From the NCBI GenBank assembly GCA_934351925.1, contig CAKRJT010000014.1, positions 4,522 through 68,521 of the forward strand: a stretch of 64,000 nt of DNA. Direction: 5' to 3'. This DNA comes from an uncultured Lachnospiraceae bacterium. Its GTDB lineage: Bacteria; Bacillota; Clostridia; Lachnospirales; Lachnospiraceae. Below, one piece after another: positions 1-9,144 of this stretch. The stretch's first letter is position 1. Every line of letters begins with the position of its first letter. The notes under the pieces are model-generated. The model was given only the letters and a program-made list of their open reading frames with translations. It made no database searches and was not told the DNA's origin. Both the position numbers and the translations under genes were made by a program.

Positions 1-535
1 TGATAAGCTCGTTTGCCGATACAACCACCACATTCCTTGCATACTCATAATTCTTGCCGTACAGGGCAAGTCTGCGGTAGGAGGTGTTGACCGAAACGTC
101 AGAGACAGCCATATGGCAGCGCACCTCGTCCGATATATGTATCTCCTTGACCGTGTTGTTGACGCTGTCATAGGTTATATCAATGACATCTCCCGCATAG
201 AGCTGTGCGAGCGTCATCGCATTGCCGAACTCCGTGTATATAAGCGCAGGGTCATTCATGTAGAAGGTGCGGTCAACACCCTCATCGTATGACCTCACGG
301 ACAGGCGCTTCGTGTCCGCACTGACATAGGTTATGACGGCAAGCTCAGTGTGGAGTTCCTCCGCCACTGTCGGTGCATTTATAATCGGAGCTGTAGGCTT
401 TGCCGAGGTCCGTGTTCCCGCCGTCGACGCAGCCGCATTTTTGTCCGCCTTCTCAGATGCAAACAGGAATGCACACAGCACAATTCCCGCCACAATCAGT
501 ATTCCCAAAAAGAGGTTCTGTAGTTTGTTGTTCAT
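1..535 (-). CDS. Membrane-anchored extracytoplasmic protein, N-terminal part only
   Basis: This frame is open from an ATG at 535 to the window edge, so about 178 residues are visible and the C-terminus lies outside. The start is supported by AAAGGA about eight bases upstream. The protein begins with a single hydrophobic segment (residues about 8-26), followed by an Ala/Thr/Ser-rich linker (about 32-58) and then a beta-rich domain. It lies 21 bp downstream of the cotS-like gene on the same strand and is probably cotranscribed. I do not recognise the family; many Lachnospiraceae surface proteins have this build, but the visible part has no diagnostic motif. Confidence 0.7.
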   Translation of the reverse strand, partial: MNNKLQNLFLGILIVAGIVLCAFLFASEKADKNAAASTAGTRTSAKPTAPIINAPTVAEELHTELAVITYVSADTKRLSVRSYDEGVDRTFYMNDPALIYTEFGNAMTLAQLYAGDVIDITYDSVNNTVKEIHISDEVRCHMAVSDVSVNTSYRRLALYGKNYEYARNVVVVSANELI

Positions 536-556
536 CAATGGTTCCTTTCCATACCG

Positions 557-1564
557 CTAAGAGCCGTACAGGGTTCGCACAAATTCCCGTCTCATACGGT
601 TCTGCTTCACAGCCAGCTTTAGCTTTTCCATATTCTTGTTAGGTATCCATGCCTTGTTGGCATTAAAATAATAGTTGAGTATTTTCCAGAATTTCTCGGG
701 ATACGCAAACATCGCACCCAATATCTTAATATCTCCCGACGACAGGGCATTGACCTTATCGTACTCCCGAAGCATCAGATAGCCAAGCTTTATGTCCCAG
801 TCATATTTTTCCATAAGCTTACGCATGAAGCCGTAGAGGTCAACCAGCCGCAGGTTCACGCAGCTCTGCTCAAAGCCGCAGATATAACCGCATTGCTTTC
901 TGATAAAAATATTGTGATAGTTAAAATCGCCATGGCACAGCCGACCTGTCCTTACAGCATCGTCGTAGCCCTTGTCGTAGCCCGAACCGGCTATTATCCC
1001 TGATGCCTCGAGCCCCTCCTCGAGAAACGGCTGACACTTAGCGGCTGCCAGCAGCTCGAAATCATTCTTCTTTTTCTTCGTCTTGAGATAATTTCCTATC
1101 ATCTTGAGTTCTTTATTATGCTTATCATACACTTCCGTAAGATTTCTTGCAATCTGAAATTCCTGCCCGTCGCCGCCACACTCCTGCCTTGCCTGATATG
1201 TATAGCCCTCGAGCGCTCTGTGAAGCTGTGCGAGTTCCGCCATGGCTGTGCAGACATCTGAAAAATTCTTTATGTCACATTCAGCCGCATCAAACCAGGT
1301 GCTCACTATGTAGCCTGTTCCTGACAAGTCCACCGAGACGTACTGCCCCTCATTATTTTTTAGAAGATAATCCACATTGATGCCGCCGTCCGCAAGATAC
1401 TCAAGCAGTGCCGCCCGTGCCTTTATCTTCTCCGGGCTTCCCCCATACTCACGCAGAAGCAGTCTGCCGCGGCTGGTCTCGCATATGAACGCGCCCCGCC
1501 CTCTCGATGTAGAATACAATTTACAGTCGTACTGCTCAAGTACGCTAAAATCCCTTTCTGCCAC
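557..1564 (-). CDS. CotS-family spore coat kinase-like protein
   Basis: The 335-residue protein has the aminoglycoside-phosphotransferase-like fold of CotS/YsxE spore coat proteins. The catalytic-loop motif HGDFNYHN is at residues 211-218, the length suits the family, and the C-terminal half is basic and aromatic-rich as is usual for it. The role is inferred from the family: assembly of or phosphoryl transfer in the spore coat, which implies that the organism sporulates. The start is GTG at 1564, preceded by AAAGGGG. That ribosome site is itself one arm of a long inverted repeat, so translation may be controlled by RNA folding. It follows cca by about 100 bp and precedes the truncated membrane protein. 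Confidence 0.8.
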   Translation of the reverse strand: MAERDFSVLEQYDCKLYSTSRGRGAFICETSRGRLLLREYGGSPEKIKARAALLEYLADGGINVDYLLKNNEGQYVSVDLSGTGYIVSTWFDAAECDIKNFSDVCTAMAELAQLHRALEGYTYQARQECGGDGQEFQIARNLTEVYDKHNKELKMIGNYLKTKKKKNDFELLAAAKCQPFLEEGLEASGIIAGSGYDKGYDDAVRTGRLCHGDFNYHNIFIRKQCGYICGFEQSCVNLRLVDLYGFMRKLMEKYDWDIKLGYLMLREYDKVNALSSGDIKILGAMFAYPEKFWKILNYYFNANKAWIPNKNMEKLKLAVKQNRMRREFVRTLYGS

Positions 1565-1570
1565 AAAAAT

Positions 1571-1624
1571 AACCCCTTTCCTAAGTGCCCTGACTACGGG
1601 CTATCTAATCTTATGAAAGGGGTT
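1571..1624 (-). promoter_or_regulatory. Inverted repeat that would mask the cotS-like ribosome site
   Basis: Perfect 10-base arms (1571-1580 and 1615-1624) enclose a smaller GCCC/GGGC hairpin (1587-1601). In the minus-strand transcript the 3' arm contains the AAAGGGG ribosome site and is followed by ATTTTT and the GTG start. The structure could be an intergenic terminator after cca, a translational lock, or both. Only the pairing is seen; function is inferred. Confidence 0.5.
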
Positions 1625-1668
1625 TTTCTTTTATGAATTTTAAATTTTCTATATCAAGTCATGCAAAA

Positions 1669-2907
1669 TCACAGCATTTTCAGCGCTTTTTCTGCCAGCA
1701 CGGACTTCTCGTTAAGCTTCGGGTCGTCCAACACCTCCATAAGGAGCCCATTTAATATCGCCCCCATCTGCCGCCCTGCCGGAACGCCGAGCGCGATGAG
1801 TTCCTTTCCCGTGATGGCGAGCATCTTTAACGATACACAGTCGCCGCGTTCAAGTATATCGCTGCATATATCGATAACCTGCTTTATCAGAGCCGTGTCA
1901 TTCCCGGCACAGACGTCGTAGGCGAGCCTGAAACGAAGTATTCTGATAATGCTGCCGTCCCCCACATTATATATGAGGCGGCGTAGCTGCGCCTCGTCCG
2001 TGGTGAGCGTGGTGTTGCACCAGCGCACCAGCATCGCAGCCGTGTTTATCGTGTCATTGTCAAGCTTCAGCCTTTTTAGCGCCCGCGCACATATATCTGC
2101 GGCTCTGTCCTGCTGCCCTCCCGACAGAAGAAGCATCGCAGCATATCTCTCAGGCAGCTCGCACGCGCACTCCTTGGCAAACCTCCCTGCAAACTCCTTA
2201 TCCTCAGCGCTCATGTCATGGTACTCCGGAAGCACCATCTCCATTATGCCTATCCTGTCAGCGACCGCAAAATAGTCGGGGTGGTCGGACTTTAACATCT
2301 TGTTAAATTCAGTGTGTATTCTCTCACTGCTTATCTTCCTGAGGTTAGGCGAGAGCTCCTTTGCCGCCTTCGCGGTCTCCTCCTCGATTTCAAAGCCGAG
2401 CTGCGCCGAGAAGCGCACCGCCCTGAGTATCCTGAGCGCGTCCTCCTCAAACCTGTCAAGGGCTCTTCCGACACAGCGGATAATGCCCCTCTCCAAGTCC
2501 CCCACGCCGTCAAATATATCGACTATGCCATGCTTGTCGTTGTACGCCATGGCATTTATCGTGAAGTCACGGCGCTTTAGATCCTCCTCGAGATTCGGCG
2601 TGAACTCCACACTCTCGGGGTGCCTTGAGTCCTCATATCTGCCGTCTATGCGGTAGGTAGTCACCTCGTAGCCGTTCTTTCCGAGCATGACTGTGACCGT
2701 CCCGTGCTGTATCCCCGTGTCAATCGTGCGGCGGAACAGCTCCTTGACCTGCATCGGAGGCGCCGAGGTCGTAATGTCCCAGTCGCCCGGCGTCCTCCCC
2801 AATATGCTGTCACGAACGCAGCCGCCCACGGCATACGCCTCGCAGCCGTGGGTGGAAAGTGTGTCTATTATATATTTTACGTCCTTAGGAAGGTCTATTC
2901 TAACCAA
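1669..2907 (-). CDS. cca: CCA tRNA nucleotidyltransferase
   Basis: This enzyme adds or repairs the 3' CCA of tRNAs from CTP and ATP without a template. The 412-residue product shows the class II nucleotidyltransferase head: GGCVRD near residue 28 and DWDITTSA carrying the two metal-binding aspartates near 43. These are followed by RRDFTINAMAYN and RILRAVRFSAQLGF, the base-recognition neck. No HD phosphohydrolase motif is obvious in the C-terminal part. It starts 27 bp downstream of proS, so the two tRNA-function genes are very probably cotranscribed. Confidence 0.95.
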   Translation of the reverse strand: MVRIDLPKDVKYIIDTLSTHGCEAYAVGGCVRDSILGRTPGDWDITTSAPPMQVKELFRRTIDTGIQHGTVTVMLGKNGYEVTTYRIDGRYEDSRHPESVEFTPNLEEDLKRRDFTINAMAYNDKHGIVDIFDGVGDLERGIIRCVGRALDRFEEDALRILRAVRFSAQLGFEIEEETAKAAKELSPNLRKISSERIHTEFNKMLKSDHPDYFAVADRIGIMEMVLPEYHDMSAEDKEFAGRFAKECACELPERYAAMLLLSGGQQDRAADICARALKRLKLDNDTINTAAMLVRWCNTTLTTDEAQLRRLIYNVGDGSIIRILRFRLAYDVCAGNDTALIKQVIDICSDILERGDCVSLKMLAITGKELIALGVPAGRQMGAILNGLLMEVLDDPKLNEKSVLAEKALKML

Positions 2908-2934
2908 GGTATCGCCCTCTCTTGCCTGAAAATC

Positions 2935-4374
2935 TTAGTACGCCTTACCCCAGTACACAAGCTTCTTAGCCGGCTTTCCACAGCATACGCATACGTCGCT
3001 TATGTGCTCCTGCTCGAAAGGCATACATCTGCTCGTAGCAGTTGTCTCTTCCTTAATCTTATCCTCACATGCCTGATCACCGCACCACATACCCTTTACG
3101 AAGCCCGGCTTGTTGGCAATGATATCCTTGAACTCCTCATAGCTGTGAGCCTCGTAGGTGTGAGCTTCACGGTGTGCTCTCGCTCTCTCGAGCATCTCTG
3201 ACTGCATCGTGTCGAGAATTCTCTGAAGCTCCTCCTCAACATTGTCGAGAGATACGACATACTTCTCTCTGGTGTCGCGTCTTACGACAACTGCCTGGTT
3301 CTTCTCGATATCCTTCGGTCCGATCTCGATACGGGCAGGAATACCCTTGACCTCCTGCTCTGCGTACTTAAAGCCCGGTGTCTTTTCGGAGTCATCGAAG
3401 TCAACCCTGAAACCTGCCGCCTCAAGTCTGTCTCTTAACTCTCCTGCCTTCTCGAGTACTCCCTCCTTGTGCTGTGCAACAGGAATAACCCTTACCTGTA
3501 CCGGAGCAATTCTAGGCGGTATCACAAGACCGCTGTTATCTCCGTGAACCATAATCATGGCACCGATAAGTCTTGTTGTTGTGCCCCATGAGGTCTGGTG
3601 AACGTACTGAAGCTTGTTCTCCTTATCCGTGTACTGGATACCGAATGCTTTTGCAAAGCCGTCGCCGAAGTTATGGCTTGTTCCGGACTGGAGTGCCTTA
3701 CCGTCATGCATGAGCGCCTCGATTGTGTATGTAGCCTCCGCACCGGCGAACTTCTCCTTATCAGTCTTTCTTCCCTTTATAACAGGCATTGCGAGCACCT
3801 GCTCACAGAAATCAGCGTACACATTAAGCATCTGCTGGGTTCTTGCCTCAGCTTCCCCGGCTGTAGCGTGGGCAGTGTGTCCCTCCTGCCATAAGAACTC
3901 TCTTGAACGAAGGAACGGTCTTGTCTCCTTCTCCCATCTTACAACGTTGCACCACTGGTTATATACCTTTGGCAGATCTCTGTAGGACTGTATCTCGTCC
4001 TTATAAAAATCACAGAAAAGCGTCTCAGATGTAGGTCTTACACAGAGCTTCTCCTGAAGCGGATTGAGTCCTCCCTGTGTAACCCATGCTACCTCAGGTG
4101 CAAAGCCCTCAACATGATCCTTCTCCCTCTCAAGAAGGCTCTCAGGTATAAATACCGGAAGGTATACATTCTGTACGCCTGTCTTTTTGAAGCGCGCATC
4201 CATCTCCTTCTGGATGTTCTCCCATATAGCGTAGCCTGCCGGCTTGAATATCATACAGCCCTTGACGCTTGAGTATGCCATAAGCTCTGCCTTCTTAACA
4301 ACATCTGTGTACCACTGCGCGAAATCCTCCTCCATTGGGGTGATTGCTTCCACTAATTTCTTATCGTTTGCCAT
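2935..4374 (-). CDS. proS: Prolyl-tRNA synthetase, short archaeal/eukaryote-like type
   Basis: It charges tRNA-Pro. At 479 residues it is the short form without the INS editing domain between motifs 2 and 3, which occurs in many Clostridia. Class II motif 2 is seen around RWEKETRPFLRSREF and motif 3 in the GAMIMVHGDNSGLVIPP region. The C-terminus has a cysteine-rich zinc-type module (residues about 430-470) and the terminal tyrosine typical of this form. Only 87 bp separate it from the upstream lipoprotein gene, too little for a T-box leader, so regulation by uncharged tRNA is not evident here. Confidence 0.96.
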   Translation of the reverse strand: MANDKKLVEAITPMEEDFAQWYTDVVKKAELMAYSSVKGCMIFKPAGYAIWENIQKEMDARFKKTGVQNVYLPVFIPESLLEREKDHVEGFAPEVAWVTQGGLNPLQEKLCVRPTSETLFCDFYKDEIQSYRDLPKVYNQWCNVVRWEKETRPFLRSREFLWQEGHTAHATAGEAEARTQQMLNVYADFCEQVLAMPVIKGRKTDKEKFAGAEATYTIEALMHDGKALQSGTSHNFGDGFAKAFGIQYTDKENKLQYVHQTSWGTTTRLIGAMIMVHGDNSGLVIPPRIAPVQVRVIPVAQHKEGVLEKAGELRDRLEAAGFRVDFDDSEKTPGFKYAEQEVKGIPARIEIGPKDIEKNQAVVVRRDTREKYVVSLDNVEEELQRILDTMQSEMLERARAHREAHTYEAHSYEEFKDIIANKPGFVKGMWCGDQACEDKIKEETTATSRCMPFEQEHISDVCVCCGKPAKKLVYWGKAY

Positions 4375-4461
4375 TTTGATTCTCCATTTCTGAATTCATT
4401 TAATATGTTATTTGCTTCTTAATGCTTACTGCCTTTATTCGGACATATCCGCGTCCATCCT

Positions 4462-5322
4462 TTAATTCTCATGGTACTTCTCTATGGTGTAGAAATAGCC
4501 CATGTCCTCCATTCTGCGGCAGAACAGTGTGTCCGTATTTTCTTCGACAGCACCCTCCTTGATACTGCGCCAGTAATAGTTCATATCCACGTCAGGGTCA
4601 AAGGTGTACGGAGTTCCGCCGAGATTGACGTATACCCAGCAGTGCGGTGTGGTTCCGCCGTTGTATGATGATACCTGACCTGAGAGCAGATGTGCGTCGT
4701 AGCCGAGATATCTCATGATATACATAAATGCTGACGAGTAATTATAACAGCACCCCTGATATGTATTGAGCAGATCCGTCGCCCACAGCACCTCCTCAGG
4801 TGTCACCGCAGGGTCTGAGGTCGAATACTTTCCGGCATCGACATTCATTCCTCTGTTGTAGGTTATTCTCTTTATGAACCAGACATATATGCTGTGAACC
4901 TTCTGGTAGTTAGACATATCATCTGTCAGCGTACCCTCGTTTTTGAGCATCGTCATATATGACTCTATAAGTCTGTCAAGCTCCTCATACCCTGAGGCAG
5001 TCGGGTTGAGCGGTTCATTGTTAAGCAAATCCCACGCCTTGACCTCCTCAACATACTCCGTCGTCTCTGTAACAGTCTCAGTTACCTCCTCGGCAGTCTC
5101 CTGTGTGGTCTCCGTAACAGTCTCCGTCGTCATCTCCTCAGTCGAGGTGTCTGTCTGTGTTGTCGTCTCTTTCTCAGTGTCGGGCTGTGTCGTGCCAGTC
5201 TCCGATGTCAAAACTATCTCCCCACCCTTATCGGGCTCCTTCCCGCAGCCGGCTGCAAATATCATGCTCATCACAAGGAAAAGCACCATAAATGAAGCCC
5301 TCTTAATTCCGAATTTCTTCAT
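4462..5322 (-). CDS. Lipoprotein with transglutaminase-like domain
   Basis: The 286-residue protein has a lipoprotein signal peptide with lipobox FAAGC (Cys26). A Thr/Glu-rich spacer follows (about 38-92), of the kind that lifts a domain through the wall, then a transglutaminase-like domain (about 105-286). The probable catalytic triad is visible: Cys in GCCYNYSS (191/192), His227 in PHCWVY and Asp242 or 244 in FDPDVD. Such domains act as cysteine proteases or amidases, often on wall or surface proteins; the substrate here is unknown. It is followed by proS and preceded by another lipoprotein gene on the same strand. Confidence 0.82.
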   Translation of the reverse strand: MKKFGIKRASFMVLFLVMSMIFAAGCGKEPDKGGEIVLTSETGTTQPDTEKETTTQTDTSTEEMTTETVTETTQETAEEVTETVTETTEYVEEVKAWDLLNNEPLNPTASGYEELDRLIESYMTMLKNEGTLTDDMSNYQKVHSIYVWFIKRITYNRGMNVDAGKYSTSDPAVTPEEVLWATDLLNTYQGCCYNYSSAFMYIMRYLGYDAHLLSGQVSSYNGGTTPHCWVYVNLGGTPYTFDPDVDMNYYWRSIKEGAVEENTDTLFCRRMEDMGYFYTIEKYHEN

Positions 5323-5375
5323 ATTGTTTTCCTCCTGTGGCCCCGTACAAAAAATTCCAAAGCCGTCAAAATGAA

Positions 5376-5879
5376 CTATTTAACATCCATTCCATATCCG
5401 TAGTATTGTACCACATCATTCAAAATAAAGAAATACATATATTTCTCATTATCCTGATAATATTCGTACATTTTTCCCGAGACAGTGTAATCGCTGCCGT
5501 ATGCAGCCTCAACCTCATCGAGAGTACTTCCGACACCTACCCCCTTATCCGTCTTAATCATCTCGGAGGATATATTGACATCCTGGATATAATCGCCGTC
5601 CTCCTTAGGGTAGGTCGTAATCTCATAGCCCTCGTAGGTGAACACCTTGTCAAGCCCCTCAAAATAGCAGCTTGCCGCCTCCATGTACGCCGTGGTCTCG
5701 GGCATGCCCTCCGCGTCCGCATTGAACTTAACTCCCGGTGTCAGCAGAACACTCCCGTTATTATAACCGAATGTGTCGGACGTCTCCTTCTTGGTGCATG
5801 CCGCAAGAGCAAACACCATAACCGACATCACCGCAGCGATGACTATATTTTTCTTAAATCTTTTCATATCAATCTCCAT
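5376..5879 (-). CDS. Small lipoprotein of unknown function
   Basis: A signal peptide with lipobox LAAC followed by TKKE marks this as a secreted lipoprotein. I place the start at 5879, where AAAGGAG lies six bases upstream; an alternative ATG at 5867 has GGAG only. The mature part (about 145 residues) is acidic and tyrosine-rich, with no catalytic motif I can recognise. It contains two or three beta-strand-rich stretches that could be a binding fold. It lies between the surface acetylation pair and the transglutaminase lipoprotein, so it may belong to the same surface-related cluster. Confidence 0.72.
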   Translation of the reverse strand: MEIDMKRFKKNIVIAAVMSVMVFALAACTKKETSDTFGYNNGSVLLTPGVKFNADAEGMPETTAYMEAASCYFEGLDKVFTYEGYEITTYPKEDGDYIQDVNISSEMIKTDKGVGVGSTLDEVEAAYGSDYTVSGKMYEYYQDNEKYMYFFILNDVVQYYGYGMDVK

Positions 5880-5931
5880 TTCTGTCTCCTTTGACTGTAC
5901 AATGTCTTTTCCGGAAATATACATTATAATT

Positions 5932-7374
5932 CTAATCCTGTAAAGTAAGATTTGCCGGCAGCTCTATATATTCATTGCCATTTTTAACTATAAATGCATA
6001 TTCTGCCGCATCTAACCCGGTCTCCAATATATCGGCATCTTTCTGTGCAAGATAAAGAGTGAAATCTCCGCCCTCACCCGGAAGCACCTGATACACTGCG
6101 CTGTCCTTTGCGCCATGACCGGTAAACTTCAAATATATATATGCATAATTCTCAAGTCCACTACAGCTTCCGGCAAGCTCCACAAGCCCGTCCGCCGTCT
6201 TGTTAAGACGTACCACCGCCTCCACCGTGTCCGTACACTTAGTTATATCGCCAAAATACTCTGTTCCGAGGTTCCACGACACAACAACGGGTGTATAGCT
6301 CAAAAGATTGCCAAGATTTCTCTCCACCAGCTCGACCGCCACAAGCTCGGACTCCTCTGCCGCCTGATATATATTATAAGGTATTTCCCTCTTCGCTGTG
6401 AGCGAAGTGTACTCGTTGGCGAAGAACCAGTAGAGTGCATTGCCGAATGAGTCGCGGAAAAGTGTCGCACTCTTATCCACAGCGGCTGTCTGATTTTCGG
6501 TACTTATCACCAGATCGTCCACACCCCTGAAACGGTTCGTGTACTCAAAGTTCTCTTCCACATCGAACTCAATCTGCTCATCCTTCTTATGCGACCCCGG
6601 GAGAAGCATCGCCTCCAGATCCCCTAAGAAATTATTCCGCGCGGTGTAACCAAAGCCGCTGTATCTCGTGTAATCTGCATACTCCCCACCATACACCCTT
6701 GCAAGCTTGTCTGCCATCGCCTCATAGGCAAGCGCCGCACCGTAATTGTTCCAGTGTGAGTCGAGCCTGTGGTAGAGCTGTACGCCGTCAAGCTTCTTCG
6801 ACGAAAGTGTATTCTTAAGCTGAACAGTATTGACGCCGAGCTGTGTGAGCCTCTCATGGAGAAGTTCATAATTGCCTGAACCTTTTCCTTCTATATAATA
6901 GTAAGGCATATACTCGCCGTACACGGACATCTTATTCGGCGCTGACACGAATATGAACTGACCGCCCTGACGCTCGACATACTCCTGCATCATAAGCACA
7001 ACGGCAGCCATGCGGTCAAGCTCCACCTCACCACGCACACTCGTTCCGAGGTAATCGTCGAGCGCCCGTCCGTAGAACAGCCAGCCGTCCTCACCGACTA
7101 TCACATCGGCCTGCCCTGAGGTCTTAAAAAGCTTCTCCTTGAGCATATTCTGAACATACACGAGCCCGTTCCTGAAACCGAAATTCTGTGCAAAATATGA
7201 GTCAATATTCGCCGTGAGTTCAACCCCGTCCGACAGCTTCGGCGTCTCCGTCTTAGTCTCATTTCCTATCGCCGCCTGCTTATCTGAAAAGAAGAAGAGC
7301 GGCAAAAGGCTCATTACAATGAAAACTGCAATATATATTATATTAGGAAGTGTTTTTTTATCTAACTTTTTCAT
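5932..7374 (-). CDS. DHHW/AlgX-like surface O-acetylation protein
   Basis: The 480-residue protein has one N-terminal transmembrane anchor (about 12-30) and an extracytoplasmic SGNH-hydrolase-like domain of the AlgX/AlgJ/DHHW type. The signature motif RLDSHWNNYG is at about 203-212, giving the Asp-His pair, and FRDSFGNALYWFF near 305-320 supplies the serine block. These proteins take acetyl groups from a membrane MBOAT partner and transfer them to exported polysaccharide. That partner is encoded directly upstream, 18 bp away. The acceptor polymer is unknown; no alginate or cellulose genes are in the window. Confidence 0.85.
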   Translation of the reverse strand: MKKLDKKTLPNIIYIAVFIVMSLLPLFFFSDKQAAIGNETKTETPKLSDGVELTANIDSYFAQNFGFRNGLVYVQNMLKEKLFKTSGQADVIVGEDGWLFYGRALDDYLGTSVRGEVELDRMAAVVLMMQEYVERQGGQFIFVSAPNKMSVYGEYMPYYYIEGKGSGNYELLHERLTQLGVNTVQLKNTLSSKKLDGVQLYHRLDSHWNNYGAALAYEAMADKLARVYGGEYADYTRYSGFGYTARNNFLGDLEAMLLPGSHKKDEQIEFDVEENFEYTNRFRGVDDLVISTENQTAAVDKSATLFRDSFGNALYWFFANEYTSLTAKREIPYNIYQAAEESELVAVELVERNLGNLLSYTPVVVSWNLGTEYFGDITKCTDTVEAVVRLNKTADGLVELAGSCSGLENYAYIYLKFTGHGAKDSAVYQVLPGEGGDFTLYLAQKDADILETGLDAAEYAFIVKNGNEYIELPANLTLQD

Positions 7375-7392
7375 TTTCTTCCTTTCATGCTG

Positions 7393-8829
7393 TTAAAATC
7401 TGAAATAAATGAACGGATTGTAGCTGCCAGCCGCTATCTCCATGATGCAGAGCAGATACAGGATGACCGTCGCCACTTTTCCCATAAGCTGCATCGTCCT
7501 GTTGTCCGGCAGCCCCTTAAGCACCGGAGTGCACGCTGCCATCGCAATAATCATCGTTATTATAAAGAGCGGGCTCATAACCGATGCCGCCGTCATAGAG
7601 CCGACCGCCGTCGTGCCAAATGAGAACATTCGCACAATAAACTGCCACGCCTGTCCCATGTTGTCAGCTCTGAATATAACGAAGCCTATCATCACGGCAA
7701 AAAGCGTGTATATATGACCCAGCAACTTCAGCGCCTTATTTTTGCTCACACCGCCCGCAGCCACGGAATTATCGTTTTTACTTTCCGCGCTGATGCCCGC
7801 GGCTTTCTTATCCTTAACCAGAACCGTCTCGAGCATGGTCAGCAGCCCGTGGTAGACTCCCCACACAACGAAGGTCCAGTTCGCGCCATGCCATATTCCC
7901 GTGCACAGAAAAACAAAAAAACGGTTAAAGAGAGTCCTGCCACTGCCCTTTTTGTTGCCTCCGAGCGGAAAGTAAAGGTATTCCCTGAACCAGGAGGTGA
8001 GGGAAATATGCCATTTTTTCCAGAACTGCCTTATCGAACATGCCGTGTACGGGTAATCGAAGTTCTCAGGGAAGGTAAAGCCGAACATCTTACCCATTCC
8101 GACCGCCATGTCACTGTAGCCCGAGAAGTCAAAATATATCTGTAGCATGTAGCACACCGCACCGACCCACGCCGATGCCATGTCAAGCTGCGCCATCTCG
8201 AGCGCGAACATCTTGTCGACGGCTACCGCCATCACGTTTGCAATAAGCATCTTTTTTGATAAGCCCACGATGAAGCGCTGTATTCCAGCTGATATTCCCT
8301 GTGTGCTTACCTCTCTGTGCCCTAGCTGCTCACGCACGGAATTGTATTTTACAATCGGTCCTGCGACAAGCTGCGGGAAGAGGCACACATACAGCATCAC
8401 ATCCGGAAGGCTGCCCGGGCGCTTCTTCTCATCTCTATATGTATCTATGACGTAGGACATCGCCTGAAAGGTATAAAACGATATTCCTATAGGCATGCTC
8501 ACTGCAGGAATGTCCAGGTTCACAAACGGGAGCGCATTTATCGTGTCCACAATAAATCCGGCATACTTAAACACAATGAGGAACGCAAGATTTATGACAA
8601 CCGCCGCCACGAGGACGGGCTTTCTTCCCCGCACATACCTTCCCAGCACGAAATTGACCAGAATTGATGCCAGAAGAAGAAGCACATATACCGGCTCGCC
8701 CCATGCGTAGAACAGAAGGCTCGCCACGATTAACAACACATTTCTCGCGGTCGTGTTCCTTATCACGGTGTGGAGAAGGAATACAATCGGGAAGAATGCG
8801 AACAAAAATACTGCTGAAGAAAAGACCAT
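7393..8829 (-). CDS. MBOAT family O-acyltransferase (AlgI/DltB-like)
   Basis: This 478-residue polytopic membrane protein belongs to the membrane-bound O-acyltransferases of the AlgI type, which move acetyl groups across the membrane for surface polysaccharide acetylation. The conserved histidines lie in GIWHGANW and VYHGLL (about 315 and 329), and FWKKWHISLTSWFREYLYFPLGG is also typical of the family. It pairs with the downstream DHHW protein. The start ATG at 8829 has AAAGAGG upstream. A long palindromic repeat begins about 28 bp before the start codon. Confidence 0.93.
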   Translation of the reverse strand: MVFSSAVFLFAFFPIVFLLHTVIRNTTARNVLLIVASLLFYAWGEPVYVLLLLASILVNFVLGRYVRGRKPVLVAAVVINLAFLIVFKYAGFIVDTINALPFVNLDIPAVSMPIGISFYTFQAMSYVIDTYRDEKKRPGSLPDVMLYVCLFPQLVAGPIVKYNSVREQLGHREVSTQGISAGIQRFIVGLSKKMLIANVMAVAVDKMFALEMAQLDMASAWVGAVCYMLQIYFDFSGYSDMAVGMGKMFGFTFPENFDYPYTACSIRQFWKKWHISLTSWFREYLYFPLGGNKKGSGRTLFNRFFVFLCTGIWHGANWTFVVWGVYHGLLTMLETVLVKDKKAAGISAESKNDNSVAAGGVSKNKALKLLGHIYTLFAVMIGFVIFRADNMGQAWQFIVRMFSFGTTAVGSMTAASVMSPLFIITMIIAMAACTPVLKGLPDNRTMQLMGKVATVILYLLCIMEIAAGSYNPFIYFRF

Positions 8830-8857
8830 GTTGTTACCTCTTTAAAATTACATTTTT

Positions 8858-9067
8858 AGGTAATTGCAAAACTCAGTATATATCCAACTGACGTTGTGAA
8901 ATTTTGCTATATTACCGCCGGGCACGCTCTCGCTGCGTTGCAGCTCGTAACGGCGCATAAGCGGCTAAAATACAGCCGCTAAACGCCGACGGCTGCAAAG
9001 CACCCCGCTTGTAATATAGTAAAATTTCACAACTGTTTAATCTTAAATTTGAGTTTTGCAATTACCT
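8858..9067. repeat. Nested palindromic element, MITE-like
   Basis: Outer arms 8858-8875 and 9050-9067 are 18 of 18 complementary (AGGTAATTGCAAAACTCA). A second pair, 8893-8915 with 9011-9033, matches at 22 of 23 positions, and an inner 7-bp hairpin with AGCGGCT arms lies at 8960-8980. The whole folds as one long hairpin with a GC-rich centre and AT-rich arms. If the ends are taken as GGTAATTGC and GCAATTACC, TTA flanks both sides, which could be a target duplication. No open frame of note lies inside. It fills the gap between the AI-2E-family gene and the MBOAT gene (8830-9144). Confidence 0.75.
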
Positions 9068-9144
9068 TAGCCATGCTCTGACTGATTGCTGTCACTTAAA
9101 CATACAGATTATAACCTACCAGGGTGCCATGATACAAGAGAAAT

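Noticed and set aside
4375..4461. Possible T-box leader before proS
   Set aside because: Only 87 bp lie between the genes, too short for a T-box, and the conserved T-box bulge sequence is absent.
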